17,305 nucleotides of DNA from Actinomyces viscosus (GTDB taxonomy: Bacteria; Bacteroidota; Bacteroidia; Flavobacteriales_D; Crocinitomicaceae), in NCBI GenBank assembly GCA_943326975.2, contig CALPVI020000007.1, positions 1 through 17,305 on the forward strand. Reading direction: 5' to 3'. Below, piece by piece: positions 1 to 7,666 of this stretch (the stretch's first letter is position 1; each line of letters starts with the position of its first letter). The notes beneath the pieces were generated by a model. That model did not search any database. It saw only the letters and a program-made list of their open reading frames with translations, and had not been told where the DNA came from. The position numbers and the translations under genes were made by a program.

Positions 1-362
1 TCAGTTGTAATTACTTGAGTCGGATCATCTGGTAAAGTAATTGGGTTACCATCATATTTTCTATGAACAATTGGTTTTACATTCGTTCCAGAACAATCTG
101 GTGCAGTATCAATGTGAGAACAAAAACATATTGTTGGCAAATCACTATTTTCAGAATTACTTTCAATTGTAGCATAAACATAACCCCATTGATCCATTTC
201 TGCATCTTTGATTCCCATTTCTTTTAATTCATCAACTAATATTTTTGATAAATCTTTCTGTTTTTCAGATGAAGGAAAAGTAGGGGAAATAGGGTCAGCT
301 GTTGTGTCAACTTGTACGTATTTGATAAATCTTTCTTCAACAGTATATTTATAATCTTTCAT
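1..362 (-). CDS. pepT: Peptidase T (tripeptide aminopeptidase), N-terminal part
   Basis: Only the first 120 codons are present; the gene runs off the left edge. The protein begins MKDYKYTVEERFIKYVQVDT and carries the M20-family signature CFCSHIDTAPDCSG at residues 79-92. His83 is the expected first zinc ligand and Asp85 the expected catalytic-base partner. The following 'NVKPIV' is also typical of PepT. By family knowledge this is a cytoplasmic di-zinc aminopeptidase that removes the N-terminal residue of tripeptides in peptide catabolism. The start is the ATG at 362-360, preceded by an A-rich leader (AAACTTGAAA) and by a -7-like element at 389-396. It is divergent from tag. The rest of the catalytic domain and the dimerisation domain lie outside the window. 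The family assignment is firm; intactness cannot be judged. Confidence 0.9.
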   Translation of the reverse strand, partial: MKDYKYTVEERFIKYVQVDTTADPISPTFPSSEKQKDLSKILVDELKEMGIKDAEMDQWGYVYATIESNSENSDLPTICFCSHIDTAPDCSGTNVKPIVHRKYDGNPITLPDDPTQVITT

Positions 363-388
363 TTTCAAGTTTAATTATTATTTTTAGT

Positions 389-396
389 CAAAGTTA
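389..396 (-). promoter_or_regulatory. Putative Bacteroidota -7 promoter element for pepT
   Basis: On the minus strand the sequence reads TAACTTTG, a full match to the Bacteroidota -7 consensus TAnnTTTG. A TTG lies 22 bases further upstream on that strand (421-419), close to the expected -33 position. The element is about 26 bases upstream of the pepT ATG, leaving a short leader. The motif is short and AT-rich, so chance matches are possible. Confidence 0.4.
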
Positions 397-460
397 AAAT
401 AATAATTGTTTCATTTTTCAATTGAAATTAAGAAACGATTTTCAATTTTATATACAAAAA

Positions 461-994
461 ATGAGTTATTGTTCATATTGTGCTTCACTACCAGCAGATA
501 ATCTGCATAAAATTTATCATGATAATCATTATGGTTTTGATATTGATTCTGATGATGAATTATTTGGAAGATTAATTCTTGAAATCAATCAAGCAGGTTT
601 ATCATGGAATACGATATTGAATAAACAAAAAAGTTTCAGAATTGCATATAATCAGTTTTCGATTGATAAAGTAGCAAACTATGATGATGAAAAAATAGCA
701 AGTTTATTAAATGATGCAGGTATAATTCGAAATAAATTAAAAGTTCATGCTGCGATTTATAATGCGCAACAAATTCAAATTCTACAGAAAGAATATGGAT
801 CTTTTAAAAATTGGATTCTGTTAAATAATGATAAATCCTTGGCTGAATGGGTTAAATTATTTAAAAAGTCGTTTAAATTTGTGGGAGGTGAAATTGTAAA
901 TGAATTTCTAATGAGTATAGGTCAATTACCAGGAGCTCATGTGGAAGAATGCTCGATTTATAATAAAGCTTTGTCACACAATAAAATGAAGTAA
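461..994 (+). CDS. tag: DNA-3-methyladenine glycosylase I
   Basis: This is a 177-aa Tag-family base-excision glycosylase, which removes 3-methyladenine from alkylated DNA. From the ATG at 461 it begins MSYCSYC, as in known Tag proteins, where the N-terminal Cys helps bind a structural zinc. The apparent zinc ligands are Cys4, His20, His160 and Cys164 (the last two in GAHVEEC). The substrate-pocket segment EINQAGLSW (41-49) holds the conserved Glu41. 'DAGIIRNKLKV' and 'FKFVGGEIVNEFLMSIG' are further family blocks. The frame stays open upstream to a TTG at 422, but those 13 extra residues are not part of the family, so the ATG at 461 is preferred. Its stop overlaps the start of the next gene by one base (TAATG), suggesting co-transcription. 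Confidence 0.93.
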   Translation: MSYCSYCASLPADNLHKIYHDNHYGFDIDSDDELFGRLILEINQAGLSWNTILNKQKSFRIAYNQFSIDKVANYDDEKIASLLNDAGIIRNKLKVHAAIYNAQQIQILQKEYGSFKNWILLNNDKSLAEWVKLFKKSFKFVGGEIVNEFLMSIGQLPGAHVEECSIYNKALSHNKMK

Positions 995-1644
995 TGAAAA
1001 CAAAAATAGTTTTATTTTCCATATTTATTTGTTCACTTGTACATGCTCAATTTGGTGTTTCAGTAGGACCAAGTGTATTAAGTACATTTGGAATAGGTAA
1101 ACCATTTTATGGAATTAATTTAGGTGTTGAGATACCAAGTGATGATGAGTCATCCTTGTACCTTAGAGCTTCTTTCTATAAAAAACAATTCGATGCAAAT
1201 TCAATAAAAACAATTCAATTAACAAATATAGATCCTACTGATTTTAGCATACAATATGCAACAACTCAAGGTTCTTTTAACTATTCTACTTTTGAAGGTG
1301 GGATGAGAAGATATATTGGAGGTGGGTATGATAATGCATTTTCCTTATATGGAGGTATGAATTTAATTGGTGTTTTAAGTCAAGCTAGAAATTCATTAGT
1401 AGAAGGAAGTACATATGATAAGACTAAGTATATTTTGCCTTCTACATCTGGTGCTATAGTAAGTGTTGGTGTAGGCGTAAATGGCGGTGTTAAATATACA
1501 TTTCCAGGAAGAGGTACTGTTTTTACGGATATTTCTATGGATTATTTTATTAGAAGTGTTGGTACTACTCCTACTGTACAATCAAGTTTATATAGTCCAA
1601 TTATTTTGACATTTAATGTTGGTTTTAGAAGAGAATTCTATTAA
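994..1644 (+). CDS. Small outer-membrane beta-barrel-like secreted protein, unknown function
   Basis: The product has 216 aa. Residues 1-18 form a clear signal peptide (KTK, a hydrophobic core, then the cleavage site VHA|Q), so it is exported. The mature part alternates short polar and aromatic/Gly-rich stretches such as FGVSVGPSVLS, INLGVEIP, LYLRASFYKKQF, FSLYGGMNLIGV, AIVSVGVGVNGGVKY and PIILTFNVGFRREFY. It ends in an aromatic residue (Tyr216), as outer-membrane barrels usually do. This pattern fits a small 8- to 10-strand barrel such as the PorT/OmpA-barrel type, but I recognise no specific family. It begins on the last base of the tag stop codon and is probably translated with it, though the two functions look unrelated. 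Its last 20 bases overlap the end of the convergent kinase gene. Confidence 0.75.
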   Translation: MKTKIVLFSIFICSLVHAQFGVSVGPSVLSTFGIGKPFYGINLGVEIPSDDESSLYLRASFYKKQFDANSIKTIQLTNIDPTDFSIQYATTQGSFNYSTFEGGMRRYIGGGYDNAFSLYGGMNLIGVLSQARNSLVEGSTYDKTKYILPSTSGAIVSVGVGVNGGVKYTFPGRGTVFTDISMDYFIRSVGTTPTVQSSLYSPIILTFNVGFRREFY

Positions 1645-2536
1645 TCATTTTCTGTAAAAAAGAAATTTTAAATTCAATATTTATCAAATCATTATATAAT
1701 TCTGGAAGAGATTGATATCTTTCTTTGTTTGCTTCTATTAAAAGTTTTTCTACATTATTTTGATTCATTTTATTGGGAGGTATAGCAAAATTATGTTTGT
1801 AACACATTTTAGAAAGAATAGTATATACTTCATTTTTTAATTTTGGGTGATTCGGAAGAGGATGAGTAATTTGAAGGTTGGTCATTATGCTCGGATTTTG
1901 ATGAATTATCGGTAATTGATTACAAAATAATTGCCAACTTATAATACCAATAGAAAAAAGGTCAGTCGTATGGTCAATGCAATTTCTTTTATTTAAAATT
2001 AATTCTGGAGCAGCATATCCCAATGGAAAAAGTGTTGTACGATGTTCTTTTTCATCTGTTTTAACTGCTAATCCAAAATCTATTAAATGTGGAATTAAAA
2101 TATCATTATTAAGTTCAATTAAAATATTTGAAGGTTTTAGATCACAATGAACGATTTTGTTCTTTTTTAAGTACTCTAAAGGTTCGATAAGTTGTTTAAT
2201 GATTTTTTTCCAAATTTCAATTTTATTATCTTTTTTATAATTTTTCCAAAAAACACTTAGTTCAATTCCGTCTTTAAATTCAATTAAGAGTGCAACTTCA
2301 GTATTCGTTTCATACAAATTGATAACCTTAGGTAATTGAGGATGCTGAAAAGAAAATTCAGCTTCCTTAATTAATCTATTGACAAGATGTTGATTTGATG
2401 TTTTTTTTACGATTTTTTTTAGAATAAATCTTTCTTTTGTAACCTTATCTTCAACTAAATAGACAGAACAAAATTTCCTTTTTATTTGCTGACCTAATTT
2501 ACAAATAGTACTAAAGTTTTTATTGAAATCTTCCAT
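1625..2536 (-). CDS. Hanks-type serine/threonine protein kinase
   Basis: The 303-aa protein is almost entirely a eukaryotic-like kinase domain. Visible landmarks: the beta-3 Lys in FILKK (Lys40), an alpha-C Glu (Glu58 or Glu60), the catalytic loop HCDLKPSN (130-137; base Asp132), the DFG motif (153-155), the GYAAPE activation-segment end (173-178) and D192-LFSIGI in alpha-F. The phosphate loop is unusual: after LG (14-15) the next expected glycines are replaced (QQIKRKFCSVY). All other catalytic residues are present, so activity is plausible. No membrane segment or PASTA repeat is seen; the protein is short and probably cytosolic. Its ATG directly follows the TGA of the upstream methyltransferase (TGA|ATG), so the two form a translationally coupled pair. 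The substrate is unknown. No terminator separates its 3' end from the convergent gene. Confidence 0.88.
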   Translation of the reverse strand: MEDFNKNFSTICKLGQQIKRKFCSVYLVEDKVTKERFILKKIVKKTSNQHLVNRLIKEAEFSFQHPQLPKVINLYETNTEVALLIEFKDGIELSVFWKNYKKDNKIEIWKKIIKQLIEPLEYLKKNKIVHCDLKPSNILIELNNDILIPHLIDFGLAVKTDEKEHRTTLFPLGYAAPELILNKRNCIDHTTDLFSIGIISWQLFCNQLPIIHQNPSIMTNLQITHPLPNHPKLKNEVYTILSKMCYKHNFAIPPNKMNQNNVEKLLIEANKERYQSLPELYNDLINIEFKISFLQKMINRILF

Positions 2537-3304
2537 TCAATATCTAATTACAAAATGCTCTTTCATTTGTTGTTTTCGTGGAATAATAATTCCCATTCTG
2601 AACAAATCCATTGTCAGATTGTATTCTTTATTTTGAACTATTTGATTCCAAGCCTCAAACATATCATCGCTCCAACGGATATCGTCAATTATAAAAATAG
2701 TATCATTGTGTGTGATTGCTTTTAATTCTTCTAAATAACGTAATAAAGCATTACCATTGTGATGACCATCTACAAACACTAAATCAAAAGAATTTTTAGG
2801 TAAAACTTTGAAAAAATCATCAAACGTAGCCTGTATAAGATCTATGTTTTGTGCACTGGTAGTTGAAATTGTTTCCTTCGCTACAGAGTTAATCGCTTTG
2901 CAAGCTTCTATTGAAATAACTTTAGCTTTTTCGTTTCCTTTAGCTAATTGAAATGTTCCAACACCTAACGATGTCCCCATTTCAAGAATGTTTTCTGGTT
3001 GATAATAGTGTGCAATTTTGTAAAGTAATTTACCAAATTTACCTTTAGATGAATTGAATCGAAAAATTTTACTAATTATCCTTTTATTGCTTAATTTTTT
3101 TGAACCTTCACCAAAATCAGTGATTTCAATGATTTTATTATTGTTTTTTAAATAATTAAACAGTTTTTTTCTTTCCAAAAGAAAATTATTGTCCATATTT
3201 GTTTTCAAACATTCATTCACAAAAGAATAAACAAAGGGAGAATGGGTACCATGCCTTCCTTTTGCTTTAAAAATGTATTTAATGTATTCTTTGAAAATGT
3301 TCAT
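2537..3304 (-). CDS. Class I SAM-dependent methyltransferase, O-methyltransferase-like
   Basis: The 255-aa product has an N-terminal segment with GRHGTHSPFVYSF (16-28), a block I associate with a Bacteroidota methyltransferase group, followed by a Rossmann methyltransferase core. SAM-binding motif I is ILEMGTSLGVGT (106-117), the acidic end of beta-2 is ISIEA (130-134), and FVDGHH (177-182) and IIDDIRWSDDM (205-215) match the later strands of catechol-type O-methyltransferases. The acidic residues could bind a metal, but this is inferred. The start is the ATG at 3304-3302: the frame is open 50 codons further, but that extension runs antisense into the next gene and looks non-coding. It leads a two-gene operon with the kinase downstream. 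The substrate is unknown. Confidence 0.85.
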   Translation of the reverse strand: MNIFKEYIKYIFKAKGRHGTHSPFVYSFVNECLKTNMDNNFLLERKKLFNYLKNNNKIIEITDFGEGSKKLSNKRIISKIFRFNSSKGKFGKLLYKIAHYYQPENILEMGTSLGVGTFQLAKGNEKAKVISIEACKAINSVAKETISTTSAQNIDLIQATFDDFFKVLPKNSFDLVFVDGHHNGNALLRYLEELKAITHNDTIFIIDDIRWSDDMFEAWNQIVQNKEYNLTMDLFRMGIIIPRKQQMKEHFVIRY

Positions 3305-3336
3305 ACTGCAAATTAAACAAAAGTTTATAAAATTAG

Positions 3337-4731
3337 ATGAAATTGGCTTTAAATAGTAAAATTGATGAGCAAAGAGATAAGGTATTAGGAAATCATCCAG
3401 AAGTGATATTAGTTTCTCCTTGTAAGCGTAATAATGGCGTTTTAAATTTTTCAAATAAAGAAATACAAGCAGCTGTAAAGATTTTTGATGAATCTAATTT
3501 TAGCTCTTGCTTTTTTATACCTGCATCTGGTTCGGGTTCAAGAATGTTTCAGTTTTTATTTGATTTTTTAGAAGAGCCAAATGAGGAAAATAGGGGGCAA
3601 GTAGAGAAATTTTTAAATCACATTACCGATTTTGCGTTTTACCAACAATTGCCAATTGAGGTAAGAAAAAAATTAAAAAATCACGATGTTGAATTAGATG
3701 ATTTTGTTTCCTATTTGTTAAAAGGACACGGAATGGGATATGGTGATTTACCAAAAGGATTAATTCCTTTTCATAAAAACGATCCATTCATTTTAACTCC
3801 ATTTCAAGAGCATGTTTTACAAGGTTCAAAAGTAATTGACGAGAACGTTAAATTTCATTTTACAGTTCAATCGATTTTTAAAGAAAAAATTGAAAAAGTA
3901 ATTCATAATGTACAAGGATTGACAGGACAATTGTATGAGGTAGAATTTTCTGAACAAAATACTGAAACAAATGCAATTGCTTTTAAATTAGATGGTGAGC
4001 CGTGTTTGAATGAAAAAGATGAGGTTTTACAAAGACCTGCTGGCCACGGAGCATTATTAGATAATTTGAATTCAATCGAAACAGATCTGATTTTTATTAA
4101 AAATATTGATAATGTTCAACATTTGTCTAAATCGAATGAAACAACAGAAACATGGAAGTTTTTAGCTGGTATATTGTTGAATTTTAAAGAAGAAGCAAAA
4201 AAAATATTTCAGAACCCTTCAAAAGAAGGAGTCGTAGAGTTGAATAAAAAATACCAGTTATACGATACTCAATTGTTAAATGATTTAACTTTGGATGAAT
4301 CAATAGACTTATTAAATCGTCCAACACGAGTTTGTGGAATGGTTCGAAATGAAGGTCAGCCAGGTGGTGGTCCGTTTTGGATCAATGATAACGGTGTAGT
4401 TTCAAAGCAAATAGTTGAAAAAGCTCAAATTACAATGCGTGGAGAGCAATATCGATTGATGGTTCAAAGTAATTATTTTAATCCTGTAATGATTGTAGCC
4501 TCTCCAAAAGACTTGAATAATGAAAAATTTGATTTAAATCAATACAAAGATGATTCAAAGTTTTTTGTTGTTAGAAAAAAACACAAAGGACAAGATATTC
4601 GTTTTATTGAATTACCAGGTTTATGGAATGGAAGTATGGCACATTGGAATAGTATTTTCGTAGAAATACCATCTACTACTTTTAGCCCAGTTAAAACTGT
4701 CTTAGATTTATTAGAAAGTACACATTTATAG
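3337..4731 (+). CDS. DUF4301 family protein, nucleotidyltransferase-like motifs
   Basis: This 464-aa protein has the features I associate with DUF4301, a conserved uncharacterised Bacteroidota family. Motifs in order: PASGSGSRM (62-70), like the G-x-G-x-R nucleotide loop of sugar-1-phosphate nucleotidyltransferases; PKGLIPFHK (139-147), placed like the substrate-Lys segment of that fold; RPAGHGALL (233-241); and KNIDNV (255-260), resembling the 'NIDN' block of UTP-sugar pyrophosphorylases. Conserved-looking C-terminal blocks are RVCGMVRNEGQPGGGPFW (331-348) and GLWNGSMAHWNSIFVEIP (428-445). I infer a GT-A-like fold acting on a nucleotide sugar or phosphosugar, but no activity is established from the sequence. 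The gene is divergent from the methyltransferase with only 32 bases between starts, and it ends at a bidirectional hairpin terminator. Confidence 0.82.
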   Translation: MKLALNSKIDEQRDKVLGNHPEVILVSPCKRNNGVLNFSNKEIQAAVKIFDESNFSSCFFIPASGSGSRMFQFLFDFLEEPNEENRGQVEKFLNHITDFAFYQQLPIEVRKKLKNHDVELDDFVSYLLKGHGMGYGDLPKGLIPFHKNDPFILTPFQEHVLQGSKVIDENVKFHFTVQSIFKEKIEKVIHNVQGLTGQLYEVEFSEQNTETNAIAFKLDGEPCLNEKDEVLQRPAGHGALLDNLNSIETDLIFIKNIDNVQHLSKSNETTETWKFLAGILLNFKEEAKKIFQNPSKEGVVELNKKYQLYDTQLLNDLTLDESIDLLNRPTRVCGMVRNEGQPGGGPFWINDNGVVSKQIVEKAQITMRGEQYRLMVQSNYFNPVMIVASPKDLNNEKFDLNQYKDDSKFFVVRKKHKGQDIRFIELPGLWNGSMAHWNSIFVEIPSTTFSPVKTVLDLLESTHL

Positions 4732-4749
4732 AAAACTAATTTACTAGTA

Positions 4750-4785
4750 AAAAGAAAAGCCTTTCATTTGAAAGGCTTTTCTTTT
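4750..4785. terminator. Bidirectional intrinsic terminator between DUF4301 gene and hbd
   Basis: A perfect 16-bp inverted repeat (AAAAGAAAAGCCTTTC / GAAAGGCTTTTCTTTT) with a 4-base loop (ATTT). The GC-containing core AAAGCCTTTC is flanked by A-rich and T-rich arms, so each strand has a U-tract after the core hairpin. It lies 18 bases after the DUF4301 stop and one base before the end of the convergent dehydrogenase gene, so it can terminate both transcripts. Confidence 0.9.
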
Positions 4786-4786
4786 G

Positions 4787-5695
4787 TTAGTTATTCACTA
4801 ATATTTTCTTTTTAAAATTTTCAGCAACAATTAAATCTTTCGTACCGTGACTCCAAGAATAGAAACCTTCCCCTGATTTAACTCCTTTCTTACCTGCGAC
4901 AACCATGTTAACTAATAATGGACAAGGTGCATATTTAGGATTACCAAAACCATTATGCAATACTTCTAAAATAGCTAAACACACATCTAAACCAATAAAA
5001 TCAGCCAATTGTAAAGGTCCCATTGGGTGAGCCATCCCTAATTTCATAACGGTATCGATTTCTTCAACACCCGCAACACCTTCGTACAAAGAATAGATTG
5101 CTTCATTAATCATGGGCATTAAAATTCTATTCGCAATAAATCCAGGGTAATCATTAACTTCAACAGGAACTTTGTTCAGTTTTTTTGAAGTCTCCATAAT
5201 GATATTTGTAACTTCATCTGTAGTAGAATATCCTCTTATGATTTCAACTAATTTCATTACTGGAACTGGATTCATGAAATGCATTCCAATAACTTTTTCT
5301 GGACGATTTGTTACAGATGCAATTTTAGTAATTGAAATGGAAGAAGTGTTTGATGCAAGAATTGTATTTGCATCAGTATATTTATCTAATTCAGTAAATA
5401 TTTTCAATTTCAAATCAATGTTTTCTGTTGCCGCTTCTACAACTAAGTCTACATTTTTCACACCTTCCTCTATTGAAGTAAACGTTGTGATATTTGATAA
5501 AGTATTTTTCTTGTCATCTTCTGAAATTGATCCTTTAGCAACTTGACGATCCAAGTTTTTTTCAATTGTTGAAAGCCCTTTTTCTAAAGATGCTTGCGCA
5601 ACATCAATTAAAGAGACGTTGTATCCAAATTGAGCAAAAGTATGTGCAATTCCATTACCCATTGTACCTGCTCCAATTACTGCTATATTCTTCAT
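4787..5695 (-). CDS. hbd: 3-hydroxybutyryl-CoA dehydrogenase
   Basis: The 302-aa protein is a soluble 3-hydroxyacyl-CoA dehydrogenase of the single-function Hbd/PaaH type, interconverting (S)-3-hydroxybutyryl-CoA and acetoacetyl-CoA with NAD(P)+. It begins MKNIAVIGAGTMGNGIAH with the dinucleotide loop GAGTMG (8-13) and Asp31 ending beta-2. The catalytic region contains SNTSS (115-119), His139 in GMHFMNPVP (137-145) and Glu151, matching the His-Glu pair of the family. The C-terminal domain has PGFIANRIL (184-192) and HPMGPLQLADFIGLD (223-237). The length is normal for the family and nothing is missing. It probably acts in fatty-acid or butanoate metabolism. It appears monocistronic, with a -7-like element at 5759-5766 upstream and a hairpin terminator just past its stop. 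Confidence 0.93.
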   Translation of the reverse strand: MKNIAVIGAGTMGNGIAHTFAQFGYNVSLIDVAQASLEKGLSTIEKNLDRQVAKGSISEDDKKNTLSNITTFTSIEEGVKNVDLVVEAATENIDLKLKIFTELDKYTDANTILASNTSSISITKIASVTNRPEKVIGMHFMNPVPVMKLVEIIRGYSTTDEVTNIIMETSKKLNKVPVEVNDYPGFIANRILMPMINEAIYSLYEGVAGVEEIDTVMKLGMAHPMGPLQLADFIGLDVCLAILEVLHNGFGNPKYAPCPLLVNMVVAGKKGVKSGEGFYSWSHGTKDLIVAENFKKKILVNN

Positions 5696-5758
5696 ATATT
5701 TTAATTTTTTATCTAATCTAAATTGTATAGATTACTTGATTTATTCACATTTAATAGA

Positions 5759-5766
5759 CAAATATA
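5759..5766 (-). promoter_or_regulatory. Putative -7 promoter element for hbd
   Basis: The minus strand reads TATATTTG, a full match to TAnnTTTG. It lies about 63 bases upstream of the hbd ATG, leaving a leader of roughly 55 bases. I do not see a clear TTG at the -33 distance, so the call rests on one short motif. Confidence 0.35.
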
Positions 5767-5871
5767 GTGAAATAATAAAAGATTTGTGGTTGTATGTGTT
5801 AATTTTTGAACAATTAAATTGTTGTAAAAATGAAAAAAGGGAAACATACTAAGAAATTGAACGATATTTAG

Positions 5872-5879
5872 TAAATTTG
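5872..5879 (+). promoter_or_regulatory. Putative -7 promoter element for the MutS-like gene
   Basis: TAAATTTG matches TAnnTTTG and lies 20 bases before the GTG start at 5900, which would leave a very short leader. No TTG at a good -33 spacing is seen; the nearest is only 12 bases upstream of the element. Confidence 0.35.
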
Positions 5880-5899
5880 ATACTATTAAAATTGAAATC

Positions 5900-7666
5900 G
5901 TGAAAAGAGTTGAATATTACACAAATCAAATTGCTTCTTTAACTGATAGGCTTGAAATTGCTCAAAAAAAATATCAATTTTTTAGTTTTTTGAGATTGTT
6001 ATTTTTTAGTGTTTTGGTATTGATGACTTTTTTATTTTGGTATTCAAGTTTATTAATCCCTGTTATACTTTTTTGTTTTATATTATTTCTGTTTGCGGTT
6101 AGCCGTTCTGTTGATGCTAAGTATAGAAGAGATAAGTTTTTGATATTGATAGAAATAAATAAAAATGAGATAGAGGTATTAAAAGGCGATTGGTTAATGT
6201 TTGATGAAGGGAATGAGTTTAAAGATTCTAAGCATCCATTTTCAAATGATTTAGATGTTTTTGGTTCTAAAAGTGTATTTCAATTGTTGAATAGAACTGT
6301 ATCAATTGAAGGTAAAAACAAATTAGCACATGCTTTAATGTATGGGACTAATTCAATTGAATTAAATAATAAAGCAATTAATGAACTCTCAGCAAATATT
6401 GAATGGTGTCAAGAGTTTATGTCAGAAGGGGTTGTATTGAAAAAAGAAAAAGGCCATCCTAAATCGTTGGATAAATTGAAAGAATTAATCGTTTTTATTC
6501 CAAAAGGACTTAAATTTTTTAGATACATACTTCCAATTGTAGCATTTTTTAGTACTTCATTATTTTTATTGGGTATTATTAATGGAGTAGTTTTTAGCGC
6601 GCTTTTTGTTCTTTTAATGCTTCCTGTAGCAATAAATATTAAATCAACAAATCTGCTTGCGATTCATGTAATGGATCAATCGACACGAGTGAAAATTATT
6701 GTAAAACAGCTTGAGCATTTTAGAGAATTGAAATTAAAGGATGAGTTGTTAGTAGCAAGACAAAATGAGTTTTTTAATTCGAACGAAAGTGTTTTAGCTG
6801 CTTTTAGTGAATTAGATAAAATAACTAAGCGATTTGAATTTAGGTTGAACTTTTTGATAAGTGTTTTATTGAACTTTTTTCTTTCATGGGATTTTCAGTT
6901 GACTTATCAAATGAATAATTGGTTGAATAAAAATCAATCTAAATTACAAGATTGGGAGGATAAATTAGCAGATTTAGAAGTTTGGATTTCAGGTGCGGTT
7001 TTTCAATTTAATCATGAAGATACCACTTTTCCAATTTTCACAGAATCTAATGACATTGAAGTGAAAGGAATAGCACATCCTTTTGTTGATAGTAAAAAGA
7101 AGGTTAAAAATGATGTTTCGTTTCATGAAAATGAAAATTTCTTGATAATTACAGGGCCTAATATGGCAGGTAAAAGTACTTATTTAAGAAGTTTAGGTTT
7201 GTTGTTTGTATTTTCAAATGCAGGTTTTCCAGTTTTGGCCGATTATTGTAAAATTCCTAAAATGAAATTGTATTCCAGTATGAGAACAAGTGATGATTTA
7301 ACTGTCGAGAGTTCTTATTTTCATGCTGAATTAATGCGTTTAAGATTCATTGTAGATGCTATAGAACAAGGTGAAAAGGTATTTGTTATTTTAGATGAGA
7401 TTTTGAAAGGGACAAATAGTAAAGACAAGGAAATAGGTTCAACTAAGTTTTTACAAAAGTTAACTAGTCTTAATTCAAAAGGAGTAATAGCAACACATGA
7501 CTTGTCGCTTTGTAAATTAACAAATGAAAGTTCTGTTTATAAAAATATGTATTTTGATTCAACAATTGTAGATGATGAGTTACATTTTAGTTATACAATT
7601 AACGAAGGTATATGTCAGAATATGAATGCATCCTTTTTATTGAAAAAAATGAATTTAGTTGATTAG
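5900..7666 (+). CDS. Membrane-anchored MutS-family ATPase
   Basis: The 588-aa protein has a MutS-type ATPase domain at its C terminus: Walker A GPNMAGKST (419-427), the DDLTVESSYFHAEL block (465-478) corresponding to the MutS signature after the N2 region, Walker B VILDE (496-500), KGTNSKDKEIGS (503-514) and the His-switch THD (532-534). Upstream there is no MutS mismatch-reading domain and no Smr nuclease domain as in MutS2. Instead, hydrophobic segments lie at about 32-67 and 206-246, with a weaker one at 317-330, separated by charged helical stretches that look like a shortened core/lever domain. It is therefore a short membrane-associated MutS paralogue seen in Bacteroidota, of unknown role, and should not be called a mismatch-repair MutS. 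The start is GTG at 5900; no in-frame ATG gives as complete an N-terminus. Confidence 0.85.
   Translation: MKRVEYYTNQIASLTDRLEIAQKKYQFFSFLRLLFFSVLVLMTFLFWYSSLLIPVILFCFILFLFAVSRSVDAKYRRDKFLILIEINKNEIEVLKGDWLMFDEGNEFKDSKHPFSNDLDVFGSKSVFQLLNRTVSIEGKNKLAHALMYGTNSIELNNKAINELSANIEWCQEFMSEGVVLKKEKGHPKSLDKLKELIVFIPKGLKFFRYILPIVAFFSTSLFLLGIINGVVFSALFVLLMLPVAINIKSTNLLAIHVMDQSTRVKIIVKQLEHFRELKLKDELLVARQNEFFNSNESVLAAFSELDKITKRFEFRLNFLISVLLNFFLSWDFQLTYQMNNWLNKNQSKLQDWEDKLADLEVWISGAVFQFNHEDTTFPIFTESNDIEVKGIAHPFVDSKKKVKNDVSFHENENFLIITGPNMAGKSTYLRSLGLLFVFSNAGFPVLADYCKIPKMKLYSSMRTSDDLTVESSYFHAELMRLRFIVDAIEQGEKVFVILDEILKGTNSKDKEIGSTKFLQKLTSLNSKGVIATHDLSLCKLTNESSVYKNMYFDSTIVDDELHFSYTINEGICQNMNASFLLKKMNLVD

Noticed and set aside
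3305..3454. 50-codon upstream extension of the methyltransferase frame
   Set aside because: It would run antisense over the start of the DUF4301 gene, and the extra residues do not resemble the family N-terminus, which begins near GRHGTHSPF; the ATG at 3304 is sufficient.
5172..5546. 124-codon open frame on the plus strand
   Set aside because: It lies wholly antisense to hbd, whose protein has all family motifs; the translated product is Ser/Phe/Val-rich with no recognisable feature, as expected for a mirror frame.
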